A DNA stretch of 64,000 nt from an uncultured Erythrobacter sp. (GTDB lineage Bacteria; Pseudomonadota; Alphaproteobacteria; Sphingomonadales; Sphingomonadaceae). The DNA lies in assembly GCA_947488755.1 (NCBI GenBank), contig CANLAD010000001.1:2427501-2491500 (forward strand). The letters run 5' to 3'. A program made the translations under genes and the position numbers. Positions 16,690 to 24,588 of this stretch are shown here, piece by piece; positions within the stretch are counted from its first letter, which is position 1; every line of letters begins with the position of its first letter. The notes under the pieces are model-generated. The model ran no database searches and was not told where the DNA came from. It saw only the letters and a list, made by a program, of their open reading frames with translations.

Positions 16690-17463
16690 ATGGGCGAGCG
16701 GATGAAAGGGAAGGTCGCGCTTGTCACGGGCGGCGCGGAAGGAATCGGAGCAGCCACGGCGCGGCTGATCGTGGCCGACGGCGGCCAAGTGCTGCTGTGC
16801 GATGTGCAGATCGACAAGGCGCAGGCGCTGGCTGACGAACTGGGAGATAACGCCGCAGCCTTTGAGCTCGACGTGCGCGATCTCTCCCGCTGGCATGTGG
16901 CGGTGAAGGAGGCCCATCGGCGCTTCGGCAAGCTCACTGTGCTGTGCAACATCGCCGGTATTTCCGAGCCCGGAAACGTGGTCGATGTCGATCTCGACAG
17001 CTGGCAGCGCACCGTGGCGATCAATCTCGAAGGTCCGTTCTACGGATGCCGTGCCGCGATCCCGGCGATGGAGGCGAGCGGGGAGCCGTGCGCGATCGTC
17101 AATATCGGATCGATCATTGCGCTGCGCGCCGCGGCCTTCGTCGCCGCCTACAGCGCGTCGAAGGCCGGGCTGCTTGGTCTTACCCGCTCGATAGCGCTCG
17201 ACTGCGCCGAACGCGGCCTGCCGATCCGCGCGAACATGGTCCATCCCGGTGCGATCCGCACGCCGATGTATGAACGCTACAAGTTTTCAGGGGCCGACAC
17301 GCCGGAGAATATCGAGACGAACTTTGCCGCAACCCACCCGATGAATCGCATCGGCGACCCGGAAGAAGTCGCGCGCGCCGTGGTTTTCCTCGCCAGCGAC
17401 GAGGCGAGCTTCACCACCGGCTGCGACTTTACCGTCGATGGCGGCGGATCCATCAGGAGCTGA
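16690..17463 (+). CDS. SDR family NAD(P)-dependent oxidoreductase
   Basis: A 257-residue classical SDR. Key features are TGGAEGIG (residues 13-20), NIAG (87-90), Ser141, Tyr154 and Lys158 (AYSASK), and a FabG-like C-terminus (FTVDGGGSIRS). The start codon follows the thiolase stop with no gap, so expression is coupled. It probably acts on the aldehyde or ketone released by the preceding thiolase/aldolase step, or on the hydroxyacyl-CoA before it; this is context inference. Its last 30 bases are repeated 70 bases further on. Confidence 0.92.
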   Translation: MGERMKGKVALVTGGAEGIGAATARLIVADGGQVLLCDVQIDKAQALADELGDNAAAFELDVRDLSRWHVAVKEAHRRFGKLTVLCNIAGISEPGNVVDVDLDSWQRTVAINLEGPFYGCRAAIPAMEASGEPCAIVNIGSIIALRAAAFVAAYSASKAGLLGLTRSIALDCAERGLPIRANMVHPGAIRTPMYERYKFSGADTPENIETNFAATHPMNRIGDPEEVARAVVFLASDEASFTTGCDFTVDGGGSIRS

Positions 17464-17560
17464 GGTGAGCATGGCCCTTCCCAGCCTCGCAAGCGCCTGG
17501 ATCACCGCGCTCACAAATACCGCCGGACCTGTCGACGACGGCGGGAGCATCAGGAGCTGA
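17434..17560 (+). repeat. Imperfect 30-base direct repeat of an SDR gene end
   Basis: Bases 17434-17463, coding the C-terminal VDGGGSIRS and stop of the SDR, match 17531-17560 at 25 of 30 positions. The second copy reads VDDGGSIRS and stop in its own frame. The two copies are 67 bases apart. This looks like the residue of a second, tandem SDR gene that was deleted, leaving only its last codons, or of a partial duplication. Confidence 0.8.
17471..17560 (+). pseudogene. 29-codon ORF, probable remnant of a deleted SDR gene
   Basis: A short open frame, ATG 17471 after an aggtgag site, reads through to the duplicated SDR-like ending DDGGSIRS and stop. The middle part (SLASAWITALTNTAG) has no SDR character. 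It could be translated, but it is best read as a scar between the SDR gene and the ThuA-like gene. A small functional peptide cannot be excluded. Confidence 0.45.
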
Positions 17561-17561
17561 T

Positions 17562-18317
17562 ATGAGCGAACAACCCGCACAGCGGATCGATGCCCATTTC
17601 GTTGCGGCGGGCAAGTATCATGACATCGATTATGCGCGGCTCGAGATCCTCAAGCTGCTGGCCGAGCATCCGCATATCCGCACCACTGTCGCGCACGATT
17701 ATGCCGGGCTGGAACGGCTCGATGCCTGCCGTTTCCTCGTCACCTATACCTGCGATCTGATGCCGAGCGAGAAACAGGCGAGGCAGCTTCGCGCATGGCT
17801 GGAAGCGGGCGGCAAGTGGCTGGCCCTTCACGGTACAAATTCGATCCTCGTCTTCACCGAAGAGGGGTTGGTCAATTGCCCAGAGGAACGCCCCGAAGTG
17901 TTCGAAATGCTCGGCACCCAATTCAAGGCGCACCCCGTGATCGGCCCGTTCGAAGTCAAGGTCACGAACCGCGACCACGAGCTCACCCGCGGGATCGACG
18001 ATTTCGAAGTGGTGGACGAACTCTACCTTTCGAAAACGACCTCCGAAATCGACGTGCTGATGCAGACCACCTTCGATGGCGAGGCGACCGGGTTCGTCGA
18101 GGACACTTGGGAGAACGCCACCGTCCCCGTGCTCTACACCCGCGACATCGGGAAGGGGCGCGTGGTCTACAACACGCTGGGCCATTGCCGCGGGCATTAC
18201 GACCTGCCCGGAATGCAGGATTTCTATCCGCACAAGGAGATGTGCGCGTGGAATTACGATGTGTATTACGACATGCTGCGCCGCTCGATCGGCTGGGCGA
18301 TGAGAGAAGGAGACTGA
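17562..18317 (+). CDS. ThuA-like domain protein
   Basis: A 251-residue protein of the ThuA family, which has a class I glutamine-amidotransferase-like fold. The central LRAWLEAGGKWLALHGTNS block, the FKAHPVIGPFEVKV strand and the late GKGRVVYNTLGH region are typical; the late Gly-His is shared with trehalose-utilisation ThuA and with sugar-oxidising relatives. The family lacks a settled enzyme activity; here it sits within acyl-CoA and SDR genes, so a role in sugar use is doubtful. It precedes an acyl-CoA dehydrogenase gene by 4 bases. Confidence 0.85.
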   Translation: MSEQPAQRIDAHFVAAGKYHDIDYARLEILKLLAEHPHIRTTVAHDYAGLERLDACRFLVTYTCDLMPSEKQARQLRAWLEAGGKWLALHGTNSILVFTEEGLVNCPEERPEVFEMLGTQFKAHPVIGPFEVKVTNRDHELTRGIDDFEVVDELYLSKTTSEIDVLMQTTFDGEATGFVEDTWENATVPVLYTRDIGKGRVVYNTLGHCRGHYDLPGMQDFYPHKEMCAWNYDVYYDMLRRSIGWAMREGD

Positions 18318-18321
18318 AGCC

Positions 18322-19530
18322 GTGGACATGACCTTCTCGGCCGAGGACCGCGCGTTTCGCGAAGAGGTGCGCGACTTCCTCGACCAGAACCTGCCCGATC
18401 GGCTGAAGGATGGCGCGCGCCGCACGCCCGGCGTGTTTGTCGAGCCCGATATCGGCATGGAATGGCACCGCATCCTGTATGAAAAGGGCTGGGTCGCGCC
18501 GCACTGGCCCAAGGAAGATGGCGGCACGGGCTGGACGCCGACGCAGAAATTCATCTTCGAAAAAGAGTGCGCGCTCGCCGGAGCGCCGCCGCTCGCCATC
18601 CTCGGCCTGCGGCTGGTCGGCCCGGTGATCTGCGAATTCGGCACGCCCGAACAGAAGGAGCGCTTCCTGCCGCGTATTCTGTCGGGCGAGGATTACTGGT
18701 GCCAAGGCTATTCCGAACCGGGCAGCGGCTCCGACCTCGCCTCGCTCAAGACGACCGCGCGGCTCGCGGATGGCGACTACGTCGTCAACGGGTCGAAGAT
18801 CTGGACCACCCACGCCCACCACGCCGATTGGATCTTCGCGCTGGTCCGCACCGACAATTCGGGCAAGAAGCAGGCGGGCATCACCTTTCTCCTGCTGCCG
18901 ATGGATCAGGAGGGCGTCGAAGTCACGCCGATCCATTCCATGTCCGGCGATCACGAAGTCAATGCGGTGTTCTTCTCCGACGCGCGCACGCCCGAGGAAA
19001 ACCGTATCGGCGAAGAGGGCGCGGGCTGGAGCATCGCGAAATTCCTGCTCGAAAACGAACGCGGCGGATCGTGCTTCGCGCCGCGCCTGCTCAAGAGCAT
19101 CGACCGGCTGGAAGAACTCGCGACCGAGCAGCCTTCGGGCGTCAACGGTGCGCTGGCGCACGATGCGCGGCTGCGCGATCGGTTGGCGCGCGTCAGGCTG
19201 GAGGCCGAAGCGCTCGAAGTCACCGAACTCCGCATCCTCGCAGAGCTCGCGAAAGGCCGCGCGCCGGGTCCGCAGACCTCGCTGGTCAAGCTGCTGGGTG
19301 CGAATATCGGGCAGGAGATCGACACGCTGCGGATCGACCTGCTCGGCCCCGACGCGCTGCAATTGCCATTGGAACGCCCGCTTTACGGCAACGAAGCGCC
19401 CGAGCCGGTCGGCAGCGAATTCGCGCAGACCGCGATGGGCCGCTACCTCAACAACCGCGCCGCGACGATCTTTGGCGGGTCGGACGAAGTGCAGAAGAAC
19501 ATCATCGCCAAGACCGTTCTGGGTTTGTGA
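18322..19530 (+). CDS. Acyl-CoA dehydrogenase
   Basis: A 402-residue FAD acyl-CoA dehydrogenase. The flavin and substrate loop is CQGYSEPGSGSDLASLKTTA, followed by VNGSKIWTTHAHHADW, and the C-terminus has TIFGGSDEVQKNIIAKTVLG. GTG 18322 or ATG 18328 may start it; GTG is nearer to the gagaaggaga site. It would oxidise an acyl-CoA and pass electrons to ETF (etfBA lie at 46976-48687). It is the last gene of the long run that begins at 9087, and a palindromic repeat follows. Confidence 0.93.
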   Translation: MDMTFSAEDRAFREEVRDFLDQNLPDRLKDGARRTPGVFVEPDIGMEWHRILYEKGWVAPHWPKEDGGTGWTPTQKFIFEKECALAGAPPLAILGLRLVGPVICEFGTPEQKERFLPRILSGEDYWCQGYSEPGSGSDLASLKTTARLADGDYVVNGSKIWTTHAHHADWIFALVRTDNSGKKQAGITFLLLPMDQEGVEVTPIHSMSGDHEVNAVFFSDARTPEENRIGEEGAGWSIAKFLLENERGGSCFAPRLLKSIDRLEELATEQPSGVNGALAHDARLRDRLARVRLEAEALEVTELRILAELAKGRAPGPQTSLVKLLGANIGQEIDTLRIDLLGPDALQLPLERPLYGNEAPEPVGSEFAQTAMGRYLNNRAATIFGGSDEVQKNIIAKTVLGL

Positions 19531-19540
19531 TTGGTATCCC

Positions 19541-19665
19541 CGTCATTGCGAGGAGGCGGAGCCGACGAAGCAATCCAGTTCTGACGTTGTGATTCCTTCC
19601 CACGGTCGGAACTGGATTGGTTGGCCTATGGCCAGCTTCGCTTCCGCCTTCGGCTCGCAATGACG
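19541..19665. repeat. Palindromic repeat, cgtcattgcgag family, copy 2
   Basis: Starts cgtcattgcgaggaggcg, has aagcaatccagttc in the first half and aactggattgg in the second, and ends gctcgcaatgacg. It is longer (125 bases) than the copy at 7905 because the loop is expanded. It lies between the acyl-CoA dehydrogenase and the next SDR gene. Confidence 0.85.
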
Positions 19666-19685
19666 ATTTGAAAGGAAAATAAGCG

Positions 19686-20600
19686 ATGGACGTATCGAAA
19701 CTGATGTTCCGCGATGGCCTGATGGAAGGCGAGCGCATCCTCGTCACCGGTGGCGGCACCGGTCTGGGGCGCGAGATGGCGGAAGGCTTTCTGAAGCTGG
19801 GAGCGACGGTTTACATTTGCGGACGCCGCCAGAACAAACTCGATGAGACCGCTGCGGAACTCACGGAAAAGCACGCCAATGAACCGGGTGGCAAGGTCGT
19901 CGCCCACGCCTGCGATATTCGCGATCCGCAAGCGATCCACGAAATGGTCGACAAAATATGGGCCGATGGCGGCGCGCTGACCGGCGTGGTCAACAACGCG
20001 GCGGGTAATTTCATCAGCCGGACCGAGGATCTGTCGGTCAACGGCTTCAACGCCATCGCCGATATCGTGATGCGCGGCACGTTCTACGTCACGCTCGATA
20101 TCGGCAAGCGGCTGATCGACGAAGGCAAGAAAGCGAGCTTCCTCTCGATCCTGACGACATGGGTGTGGTCGGGCAGTGCCTTCGTGGTGCCTAGCGCCAT
20201 GTCCAAGACCGCGATCCACGCGATGACGCAGAGCCTCGCGACCGAATGGGGCCGCTACGGCCTGCGCTTCAACGCCATCGCCCCGGGCCTCTTCCCCACC
20301 AAGGGCATGAGCGCGCGGCTCAGCCCCGGCGGGCAGGGCGGCAATTCGGGCGGCAACATGAACCCGATGGGCCGCGCGGGCGAGATGCACGAACTCGCCA
20401 ACCTCGCGGTGTTCCTGATGGGGCCGGGCGCGGAATACGTGAACGGCCAGACCATCGCGATCGACGGCGCGGGCTATCAGGCCAATGGCGGCACGTTCTA
20501 TCCGGTGCTGCAAGGTCTGGGCGATGCCGAATGGGACCAGATGCGCGCGATGATCAAGGGCACGAACGAGAAGGACAAGGCCGACCGCGCGACGGGGTGA
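19686..20600 (+). CDS. SDR, 2,4-dienoyl-CoA reductase-like
   Basis: A 304-residue SDR with TGGGTGLG (residues 21-28) and the NNAAGNF block (103-109) that marks 2,4-dienoyl-CoA reductases. At the active site the usual Tyr is absent: the segment is PSAMSK, with Ser170 in the Tyr position and Lys174 kept, as in DECR-type enzymes. The natural role would be NADPH reduction of a dienoyl-CoA formed in beta-oxidation of unsaturated or ring-derived acyl chains. ATG 19686 follows gaaaggaaaataagcg. Confidence 0.9.
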   Translation: MDVSKLMFRDGLMEGERILVTGGGTGLGREMAEGFLKLGATVYICGRRQNKLDETAAELTEKHANEPGGKVVAHACDIRDPQAIHEMVDKIWADGGALTGVVNNAAGNFISRTEDLSVNGFNAIADIVMRGTFYVTLDIGKRLIDEGKKASFLSILTTWVWSGSAFVVPSAMSKTAIHAMTQSLATEWGRYGLRFNAIAPGLFPTKGMSARLSPGGQGGNSGGNMNPMGRAGEMHELANLAVFLMGPGAEYVNGQTIAIDGAGYQANGGTFYPVLQGLGDAEWDQMRAMIKGTNEKDKADRATG

Positions 20601-20621
20601 GGGGTGAGGGGTCTTGCAAAG

Positions 20622-20645
20622 CCCCCTCCTCTTCAGAGGAGGGGG
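20622..20645. repeat. Perfect hairpin ccccctcctct / agaggaggggg
   Basis: An 11-base inverted repeat with a 2-base centre. It is followed by gggggtggtg and, at about 20692-20728, a related ccacccctcg...aggaggggaag sequence, so the segment 20620-20728 looks like one palindromic intergenic element. There is no U-tract directly after the stem. It lies 20 bases after the dienoyl-CoA-reductase-like gene and may serve as a transcript end. Confidence 0.7.
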
Positions 20646-20752
20646 TTGGGGGTGGTGCCGCGGCCAGGAACGACGCCTTCGGGCGTCGAAACCACCCCTC
20701 GATCCCTTCCTTTGAATAGGAGGGGAAGAGCGCGATTACGCCAACCGAGCTC

Positions 20753-20792
20753 CGTCATCCCAGCGAAAGCTGGGATCGCTCGCATCCTGGTC
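20753..20792. repeat. Half copy of a cgtcatccc/cgtcattccc-type palindromic repeat
   Basis: The sequence cgtcatcccagcgaaagctgggatcg is one arm of the same kind of element that is complete at 28323-28402. The second arm is missing here; unrelated sequence follows. The stretch 20793-20866 shows nothing further. Confidence 0.6.
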
Positions 20793-20866
20793 TATAAACC
20801 AGCGATGGGCGGTATGAGTGGTCTCGAAATTAAACGGACTGCCTGTTTACGACCCAGTTTCGGAAA

Positions 20867-21181
20867 CTAGGCTCGGCCCCGCCAAAATAGCCAGCGCTGA
20901 AACTGTAGGCTGCAGGCCCACAACAGCAGAAGCGCTAAAGCGATAAGCACTACATACAGGGCTACACCGGCTGCGAAGTGCCAAGTTGGTTCGGACCTAA
21001 GCGCGTATACATCAAGCAAGCTGGAGATTTCGAGCGGCTCGCCTTGGAAACCCCGAAGGATACGAGTGAACCAAACAACAATCTGTATGATTAGAAGTGG
21101 CGTCGCCACTACCGCCCAGAACAGCTCTTTCCAATTTGGCCGCCCATTTTCTTGCATCTCAGATCGTGAATGCCAAAACAT
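20867..21181 (-). CDS. Small two-helix membrane protein of unknown function
   Basis: A 104-residue protein with two hydrophobic segments, FWAVVATPLLIIQIVVWF near residues 21-38 and FAAGVALYVVLIALALLLLW near 69-88. Its first residues are MFWHSRSEMQENGRPNWKEL. The ATG at 21181 is favoured over GTG 21187 because gtagg lies 8 bases upstream. No family is recognised. The base composition is closer to AT than that of the neighbours, so it may be acquired DNA. Whether it is expressed is uncertain. Confidence 0.55.
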   Translation of the reverse strand: MFWHSRSEMQENGRPNWKELFWAVVATPLLIIQIVVWFTRILRGFQGEPLEISSLLDVYALRSEPTWHFAAGVALYVVLIALALLLLWACSLQFQRWLFWRGRA

Positions 21182-21266
21182 CAACACGGCCTACCCAAGA
21201 ACTGACGACGAGCAAAGTGGTAATGTCAGCTTTCACCCCCAACAGCAGCCCTAACCGCACACACCC

Positions 21267-22880
21267 CTACGTCCCCAACTCCTCCGCCAGCCGCTGCGCC
21301 GTTTTGTAGTCCGGCTTACCATTGTTCAGCCGCAGCGGCTGGTCGCTCATCACATAAAGCCGCGGGATCTTGTAGCCGGCCAGCCCTTCGCGCGCGTGGG
21401 TGTCGAGCGTGTTCTCCAACCCCGCCGCAGCTACGCCCTCTGGCTCCACCACCGCGACCACCTTCTTGCCAAAGCGTTCGTCCGGCAGGCTGACGACGCG
21501 CACGTCGTGGACGGCGGGGTGCTCGGCAAGCACGGCCTCGACCTCTTCGGGGAAGACTTTTTCGCCGCCGGTGTTGATGCACATATTGTCGCGGCCGATG
21601 AATTCCATGCTGCCATCCTCGCCCCAGCGCGCGCGGTCGCCGGTCATCAGCCAGCGTCTGCCGTCGATTTCGGGAAAGGTCGCGGCGTTCTTCTCGGTTT
21701 CGCCGAGATAGCCGAGCGGCAGCGGGCCGGTGCGCGCGACGATGCCGATGCCGTCGCTGCCCGGTGCGATTTCATTGAGGTTCTCGTCGAACAGCTTGGT
21801 TTCGCGGCCCGGCAGCGGCTGGAACTTGCCCCCGCCGGTCGACCCCGCCGCCGTGGTGATGACGATGCCGGTGCCCGAACTTTCGGACGATCCCAGCGCA
21901 TCGATCACCACCAGCCCCCTGTTATGCGCGATCAGGCGCTGCTTGAGCCCGGGCGAGAACACCGCGCCCGAGGAGGTGATGGTGCGCAGGCTCGCAATCG
22001 CTTCACCACCGCGCCGGTCGAGCGCGTCGGCCAGCGGCAGCGCAAAGGCGTCGCCGACAATGAACACTCCGCGCGCGCCGAGCCGCTCGATCTCGTCCAG
22101 CGCCACATCCGCGTCGAACTTGTCCGCCGGTAGCAGCGCCAGCGTGCCGCCTTTGAGCAGATGGATGACGGCGGTGAACTGACCCGCGCCGTGCATCAAC
22201 GGGCTGAGCAGCAGCAGCGGCGAAGTGCTCGCGGGGTGGTCGGGGCCGATCTTGGCTGCTTCCTCCACCTGCGCCTCCAGCGAGGTGGCGACAAAGGGCG
22301 GCTCGGCAAAGCCGCGCTGCCAGACCGAGATGCTGAACGCCTGCCACGCCTCGACCATCGGCCACATCACCGCCTTGGGCATGCCGGTCGTGCCGCCGGT
22401 CGCAGTGAGGAACAGCGCTTCGCGGTCGTCGTGCACCGCGAAGTCATTCGGTACGTCGTGCTCGCGCATCGTGGCCCATTCGCCACCATCCACGTCGATC
22501 ACCGCGCCCTCGCCCATCGCCTCGCGCGCCGCATCCGCAAAGTCATCTTGCGCAAACAGCGCCTTCATGCCGAAGCGTTCGCAGATATCGGCCAGCTCGC
22601 GCGCCTTGTAGTGGTAGTTGACGTTGACCGGCACCAGATCCGCTTTCGCGCAGCCGAAATAGGCGAGCAGATAGTCGGGATTGTTGCGCAGCATCTGACC
22701 CGCAACGTCGCCCAGCGCGAACCCGCGCGCGCGCAGGGCTGCGGCGATCCCGTCCGTCCGCATATCCAGTTCGTTCCAGGTCAGAACGCGATCGCCGTGG
22801 ACGACTGCCGGACGATCGGGTTCTATCGCACTCGCCAGCGCCTTCAGCGCAACGCCGAAATTCTCGCCCTGCCACACCAT
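21267..22880 (-). CDS. Acyl-CoA synthetase (AMP-forming)
   Basis: A 537-residue class I adenylate-forming ligase. It has the ATP loop TATGGTTGMPKAVMW, the GSSESSGTG adenine-binding region, MTGDRARWGEDGSMEFIGRD and the GGEKVFPEEVE hinge. The C-terminal catalytic Lys is in NNGKPDYKTAQ. Paralogous to the ligase at 1943 but clearly diverged, so it may use another acid. It is divergent from the LuxR-type regulator gene at 23016, with a 135-base shared promoter region, which suggests that this regulator controls it. Confidence 0.92.
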   Translation of the reverse strand: MVWQGENFGVALKALASAIEPDRPAVVHGDRVLTWNELDMRTDGIAAALRARGFALGDVAGQMLRNNPDYLLAYFGCAKADLVPVNVNYHYKARELADICERFGMKALFAQDDFADAAREAMGEGAVIDVDGGEWATMREHDVPNDFAVHDDREALFLTATGGTTGMPKAVMWPMVEAWQAFSISVWQRGFAEPPFVATSLEAQVEEAAKIGPDHPASTSPLLLLSPLMHGAGQFTAVIHLLKGGTLALLPADKFDADVALDEIERLGARGVFIVGDAFALPLADALDRRGGEAIASLRTITSSGAVFSPGLKQRLIAHNRGLVVIDALGSSESSGTGIVITTAAGSTGGGKFQPLPGRETKLFDENLNEIAPGSDGIGIVARTGPLPLGYLGETEKNAATFPEIDGRRWLMTGDRARWGEDGSMEFIGRDNMCINTGGEKVFPEEVEAVLAEHPAVHDVRVVSLPDERFGKKVVAVVEPEGVAAAGLENTLDTHAREGLAGYKIPRLYVMSDQPLRLNNGKPDYKTAQRLAEELGT

Positions 22881-23015
22881 ACGCCGCGCTCCTCCTTCTC
22901 GCGAACACCGCTAGCCAGCGCGGCCGCCCCATGCCCCTACGTAAAGTATGAGGCAATCGGGGAAAAGTGCTGTAGGCTGGCGAATCTGGCAAGGATAATA
23001 CGGGGAGAGGTCACA

Positions 23016-23825
23016 ATGGCTGCAAAAGTTGTCGAGTTGCGAACACCGAAGGGTGCCGAACGGATCGAACAATTGCTCGACCGGGTCACGATCACCTGCC
23101 CGGAGGATATTCACGACGCAGCCGAGAACCTCGCCCTGATCGCTCGCGAACGTGGAATGCAGGTCGCGGTATGCGACGATATTTCCTCCAAGGAACCGAT
23201 GGTCGACGCTGATGGCACGATCCTCAACGCCGACGTGTTCCGCTGGCTCGACGACGGCGCGCGCTGGTGGGAGGACCATCGCCTCGCGCTGCATTCCCCG
23301 CTGCCGCGCGCCTGCCGCTATGAAAGCGAGCCGTTCTGGGTGAACGCGCAAGGCTTCAACACGCGCTGGCGCAATTCCTACCTCGAAGAAATCGACCTCT
23401 CGGATTTCGAAAAGCGCTCCCTATGCAAGGCGGCGATCGTGGTGCCGGTGCATTTGCCGTTCGGACAGATCTCGGCGAGCAGCTTCGTCAGCACCGACCG
23501 GGAGAAGGAAGATCTGAGCGAGGAATTCGCGCATTACGAATTGCTGTTCGCGCAGGCCGTCCGCCGGTTCGTCGCGGGTTACGTGCAGGCGATGCGTACC
23601 AAACGGCGCATCCCGTCCGATTGCGTGCTGTCCAAGCGCGAAGTCGAATGCCTGCGCTGGGCCGCGATCGGTAAGACCGACCGCGAGATCAGCATGATCC
23701 TCGACCGCAGCCACGCCACCATCCGCTATCACATTCACCGCGCCGGCGAGAAACTCGACAGCGTCAACCGCGCGCAGACGATCTTCAAGGCGGGACAGCT
23801 TGGGTATTTGGGAGCGAATAGCTAG
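23016..23825 (+). CDS. LuxR-type transcriptional regulator
   Basis: A 269-residue protein. The C-terminal residues 205-262 form a LuxR-type helix-turn-helix: LSKREVECLRWAAIGKTDRE, then HATIRYHIHRAGEKLDSVNR. The N-terminal 190 residues resemble the autoinducer-binding domain fold but the usual ligand-contact pattern is not obvious (FRWLDDGARWWEDHRL). No luxI-type synthase gene is near, so it is an orphan, perhaps responding to a pathway metabolite. ATG 23016 follows cggggagagg. It is the only recognised regulator in the catabolic region. Confidence 0.88.
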   Translation: MAAKVVELRTPKGAERIEQLLDRVTITCPEDIHDAAENLALIARERGMQVAVCDDISSKEPMVDADGTILNADVFRWLDDGARWWEDHRLALHSPLPRACRYESEPFWVNAQGFNTRWRNSYLEEIDLSDFEKRSLCKAAIVVPVHLPFGQISASSFVSTDREKEDLSEEFAHYELLFAQAVRRFVAGYVQAMRTKRRIPSDCVLSKREVECLRWAAIGKTDREISMILDRSHATIRYHIHRAGEKLDSVNRAQTIFKAGQLGYLGANS

Positions 23826-23829
23826 CCTT

Positions 23830-23933
23830 CGTCATTGCGAGCCGCAGGCGAAGCAATCCAGCTCCGAAGGGGCGCTGAATCGCCAGTGTTGGCAACTGGA
23901 TCGCCACGTCACCTTCGGTTCCTCGCGATGACG
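23830..23933. repeat. Palindromic repeat, cgtcattgcgag family, copy 3
   Basis: Starts cgtcattgcgagccgcagg, has aagcaatccagctcc in one arm and aactggatcgcc in the other, and ends cctcgcgatgacg. It lies between the ends of the convergent LuxR-type and VOC-family genes. Confidence 0.83.
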
Positions 23934-23940
23934 ATTTAGG

Positions 23941-24477
23941 TCAACCCAATTTCCGCAGCGGCTCGCTACCATCCCAATCCTCACCCGCCTGCTTGATCAT
24001 CGCGAACAGCTCGGGTCCGTCCGGCCCCTGTTGCAGCACTTCGACCAAGTGCCCTGGCCCGCTGCCCGGATCGATGTAGATCGCGCGGCTTTCACCCAGC
24101 GTCCCTTCGAGCACGACCTCGCCCCCGGCCGCCTCGCAAACGCCGCGCGCCGCCGCGATATCGTCGACCAGCACGCACACGTGATGCAGCCCGCCGCCCA
24201 CATCGGCATATTCTCCGCTGTAGATCGAGGGATGATCATCGCGCGGGCGGATCAGCTCGATCTGGAGATCACCCCAATAGGCAAGCGCGAGGTCGAACAC
24301 CGCCTCGGTCGGATCGCCGCGATAGCGCATGTCTTCGAGGTGGATGCCCTCCATCAGGAAGAACGGGCCGACGCCCATTACCTGCGTCCAATGCGCCACC
24401 GCCGCATCGAAATCCGGCGGCACGAAGGCGAGCTGCATGATCTCGCCGATATCCGATATTCCGTGCGCGCGCGCCAT
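23941..24477 (-). CDS. VOC family (glyoxalase/dioxygenase superfamily) protein
   Basis: A 178-residue vicinal-oxygen-chelate protein. Two beta-alpha-beta-beta-beta modules are visible: MQLAFVPPDFDAAVAHWTQV, then GLHHVCVLVDDIAAARG and HLVEVLQQG, where the His and Glu are the usual metal ligands. The pattern is like methylmalonyl-CoA epimerase relatives and ring-cleavage dioxygenase-like proteins; the exact role is open. The start at 24477 is set by ggagaggg just upstream, and the longer frame to 24588 is discarded. It is divergent from the Rieske oxygenase gene. Confidence 0.85.
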   Translation of the reverse strand: MARAHGISDIGEIMQLAFVPPDFDAAVAHWTQVMGVGPFFLMEGIHLEDMRYRGDPTEAVFDLALAYWGDLQIELIRPRDDHPSIYSGEYADVGGGLHHVCVLVDDIAAARGVCEAAGGEVVLEGTLGESRAIYIDPGSGPGHLVEVLQQGPDGPELFAMIKQAGEDWDGSEPLRKLG

Positions 24478-24588
24478 TCGCCCTCTCCAATCCGATAGGA
24501 TGACCAGCCCCCAGCCTGTGTGATATTCATGCCCGCTCAAACTGCGCAAAGTATCAGGAATGCGAGAAATCAGGGATCGAGATCGCAC

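Noticed and set aside
20601..21266. Prophage or transposase gene in the repeat-rich gap
   Set aside because: Only palindromes and a small two-helix membrane protein are visible; no transposase, integrase or phage motif is present.
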